Shown: positions 55,204 to 56,686 of the stretch, one piece after another
How positions within the stretch are numbered: position 1 is the stretch's first letter
Layout of the letters: the number at the start of each line of letters is the position of its first letter
Assembly: GCA_028284885.1 (NCBI GenBank)
Contig: JANQQW010000058.1
Location: forward strand, 1-56,686
Length of the DNA stretch: 56,686 bases
Source of the DNA: Planctomycetaceae bacterium
GTDB taxonomy: Bacteria; Planctomycetota; Planctomycetia; Planctomycetales; Planctomycetaceae
Direction: 5' to 3'
Notes under the pieces: model-generated
Database searches by the model: none
Told to the model about the DNA's origin: nothing
The model's input: the letters and a program-made list of their open reading frames with translations, nothing else
Program-made: the position numbers and the translations under genes

Positions 55204-56516
55204 CACTCGTCTTCCGCCTTCGCCCCGAAGCAGAAGACGGCGCCGGGGTTGCTCTCGGTGCTGACGACGAGGACACCCTCGCCGACGACCGGGTCGGCCT
55301 TCACGCTTCCCTGCAGGTTGAACTTGAACGTCTCCTCGCCCGTCTCGACGTCGACGCCGTAGAGGTGTTGGTCGTCCGAGCCGATGAAGACGCGGTTGCC
55401 GACGACGACGGGGGACGAGAGAATCTGCCCCTCCGTCGCGAACGACCAGATCTCCTCGCCCGTCTTCCGGTCGAGCTTGTGCAGCAGCTTGTTCTTGCCG
55501 GCCGCGTACACGGCCTCCTCGGTCACGGCGCACGAACCCTCGAACGACAGCGGCCGCTTCGGCGTGAACGACCACGTCACCTCGCCCGTCGCGAAGTCGA
55601 GTTCCTGCACCACGCCGTCCTGCGTGGCGAGGTAGATGCGGTCCTTCCAACAGGCGGGCGTGGAGAGCGTGACGGCGTCGAGCGGGTACTTCGCCCGTTG
55701 CTTCCCGGTCTCCACCTCCACCACGGCGAGCACCTTCTCCTCGCAGCCGAGCGCGAAGCTGAGCCCGTCGACGACGGGCGGGGAGAGGATGATCGGGGCG
55801 ATCTCGCGAATGGCCCACTCGACCTCCCCGGTCTCGGCCTTCAGCCGGAACATGCCCCCCTGCGACGCGACCAGCACGGACTCCCCCTTCTCGCCGAGCA
55901 GCGTCACGCCGCTCGTCACCTCGGCGTCGGCAGCGAAGGTCCACTTCTTCTCGCCGGTCGCACGGTCGATCGCGTGGACGACGCCGTCCTCGTCGCCGGT
56001 GTAGACGGTGTCCGCCGTGACGAGCGGCGGGGCCTTCATGCCGGGGGCGAACTTCGTCTCCGGCGGCACGCTGCGGTACGCCCAGACCTCTTCGCCCGTC
56101 CGCTTGTCGAGGCAGTACAGGAAGCCGAGCAGCGTCGGCACGTAGACGTGGTCGCCGACGATCGCCGACGACGACGGGATGCCGTACTTCACCTCCTTCT
56201 TCCACAACGGCACGAGCTCGTCCGGCAGGTCGCTCGCGGCGATGCCCTGCTTGAGGGCCCCGTTCCGGTGCGACGCCCAACTCGTCTCCGTCGGCGGGTC
56301 GAAGGCCTGCTCCTCCGCGGGGAACGGATTCGGCGAACCGGGTTGGTCGTCACCTTCCTCCTCCCGGGGAGCCTCGCCCTCCTCGTTCTCGACCGTCGTC
56401 GACTCGACGCTCTCCTCCTCGACCGGAATGCGGTCCTCGAACCGGCCAGCACCGCAACCGGCGAGCAGCATCAGGCAGACGGGCAACGCGAGCCAAGCGG
56501 TCAGCCGAGAGCGCAT
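55203..56516 (-). CDS. PQQ-like beta-propeller lipoprotein
   Basis: 437 residues from ATG 56516, with GAGGAG eight bases upstream. Signal with lipobox LAGC, an acidic linker (VEEESVESTTVENEEGEA), then propeller blades with the pattern LDxxTGEExW (LDKRTGEEVWAYR, IDRATGEKKWTFA, LDRKTGEEIWSFA, VDVETGEETFKF). Closely resembles the BamB plan, the outer-membrane assembly lipoprotein, but similar proteins have other roles in planctomycetes. Its start overlaps the iron alcohol dehydrogenase gene and its stop overlaps the microprotein start. Confidence 0.88.
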   Translation of the reverse strand: MRSRLTAWLALPVCLMLLAGCGAGRFEDRIPVEEESVESTTVENEEGEAPREEEGDDQPGSPNPFPAEEQAFDPPTETSWASHRNGALKQGIAASDLPDELVPLWKKEVKYGIPSSSAIVGDHVYVPTLLGFLYCLDKRTGEEVWAYRSVPPETKFAPGMKAPPLVTADTVYTGDEDGVVHAIDRATGEKKWTFAADAEVTSGVTLLGEKGESVLVASQGGMFRLKAETGEVEWAIREIAPIILSPPVVDGLSFALGCEEKVLAVVEVETGKQRAKYPLDAVTLSTPACWKDRIYLATQDGVVQELDFATGEVTWSFTPKRPLSFEGSCAVTEEAVYAAGKNKLLHKLDRKTGEEIWSFATEGQILSSPVVVGNRVFIGSDDQHLYGVDVETGEETFKFNLQGSVKADPVVGEGVLVVSTESNPGAVFCFGAKAEDE

Positions 56517-56686
56517 CGGTACAACTCCTCGAGGGACGCGGCGTCGACGGGACGCGGGTTGAAGTTCGCCGTCCACTGCTGGGCGGCCTGGGCCGCGAGC
56601 TGGGGCAGTTTCGCCGGATCGACGCCGCAGGCTCGCAGCGTCGTCGGCTGCCCGGACGCGGCCACGAGCTCGGTGAGGTGGCCGGC
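56501..56686 (-). CDS. Iron-containing alcohol dehydrogenase, C-terminal fragment
   Basis: The window ends inside this gene; 61 residues plus the stop (complement 56501-56503) are visible. The sequence LPQLAAQAAQQWTANFNPRP and VDAASLEELYRCAL is the typical end of group III iron alcohol dehydrogenases (LPxLAxxA...NPRP...LxxLYxxA). It overlaps the start of the PQQ lipoprotein by 16 nt, so the genes are translated from one message. The metal ligands lie outside the window. Confidence 0.8.
   Translation of the reverse strand, partial: AGHLTELVAASGQPTTLRACGVDPAKLPQLAAQAAQQWTANFNPRPVDAASLEELYRCALG

Overview
This is a contiguous, GC-rich chromosomal segment from a member of the Planctomycetota. The evidence is the gene families: two DUF1559 pilin-like secreted proteins, a DUF1549/DUF1501/WD40 cluster, a TIGR02996 protein, a planctomycete-style membrane Ser/Thr kinase, PQQ-type propellers and a divergent EF-Tu switch I. 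I see no transposase, integrase, phage gene or CRISPR array.

Layout. 1-14180 is the ribosomal protein/RNA polymerase block in conserved bacterial order: tRNA-Thr (cut by the window edge), tuf, tRNA-Trp, secE, nusG, rplK, rplA, rplJ, rplL, rpoB, rpoC, closed by a strong hairpin after rpoC. The rpsL/rpsG/fusA genes that often follow are absent. 14189-20643 holds a one-domain voltage-gated channel, an ACT protein, a HAD phosphatase, a large membrane-anchored protein, a tiny lipoprotein and a kinase. 20743-29357 holds mazG, small secreted/membrane proteins, an EF-hand/PQQ pair, a TIGR02996 protein, a TrpF-like protein lacking the catalytic Cys, an RRM protein, an FHA-MBL pair and nei. 29369-35527 is DNA repair: lhr beside nei, and a divergent photolyase. 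35894-45903 is metabolic and cell-surface: SMP-30-like, DUF4145 (lower GC), cysK, Gfo/Idh, OsmC, DUF1559 plus lipoprotein, RraA-like and MFS. 46005-56686 is typical planctomycete secreted/unknown material: a DUF1559 fusion, a frameshifted Tim44/TerB gene, DUF1549, DUF1501, WD40, a microprotein, a PQQ lipoprotein and the 3' end of an iron alcohol dehydrogenase.

The most unusual content is between and beside genes. Six intergenic arrays share a strict 7-nt period although each uses a different heptamer, and several fold as long inverted repeats. A second family of paired inverted repeats sits directly behind stop codons. A conserved microprotein motif (LAGEVPHxVMADWCEE) occurs twice, each time translationally coupled to the gene before it. 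Probable promoters often show GGTAnnnT -10 boxes.

All calls come from reading the sequence. Family names rest on remembered motifs, not on searches.
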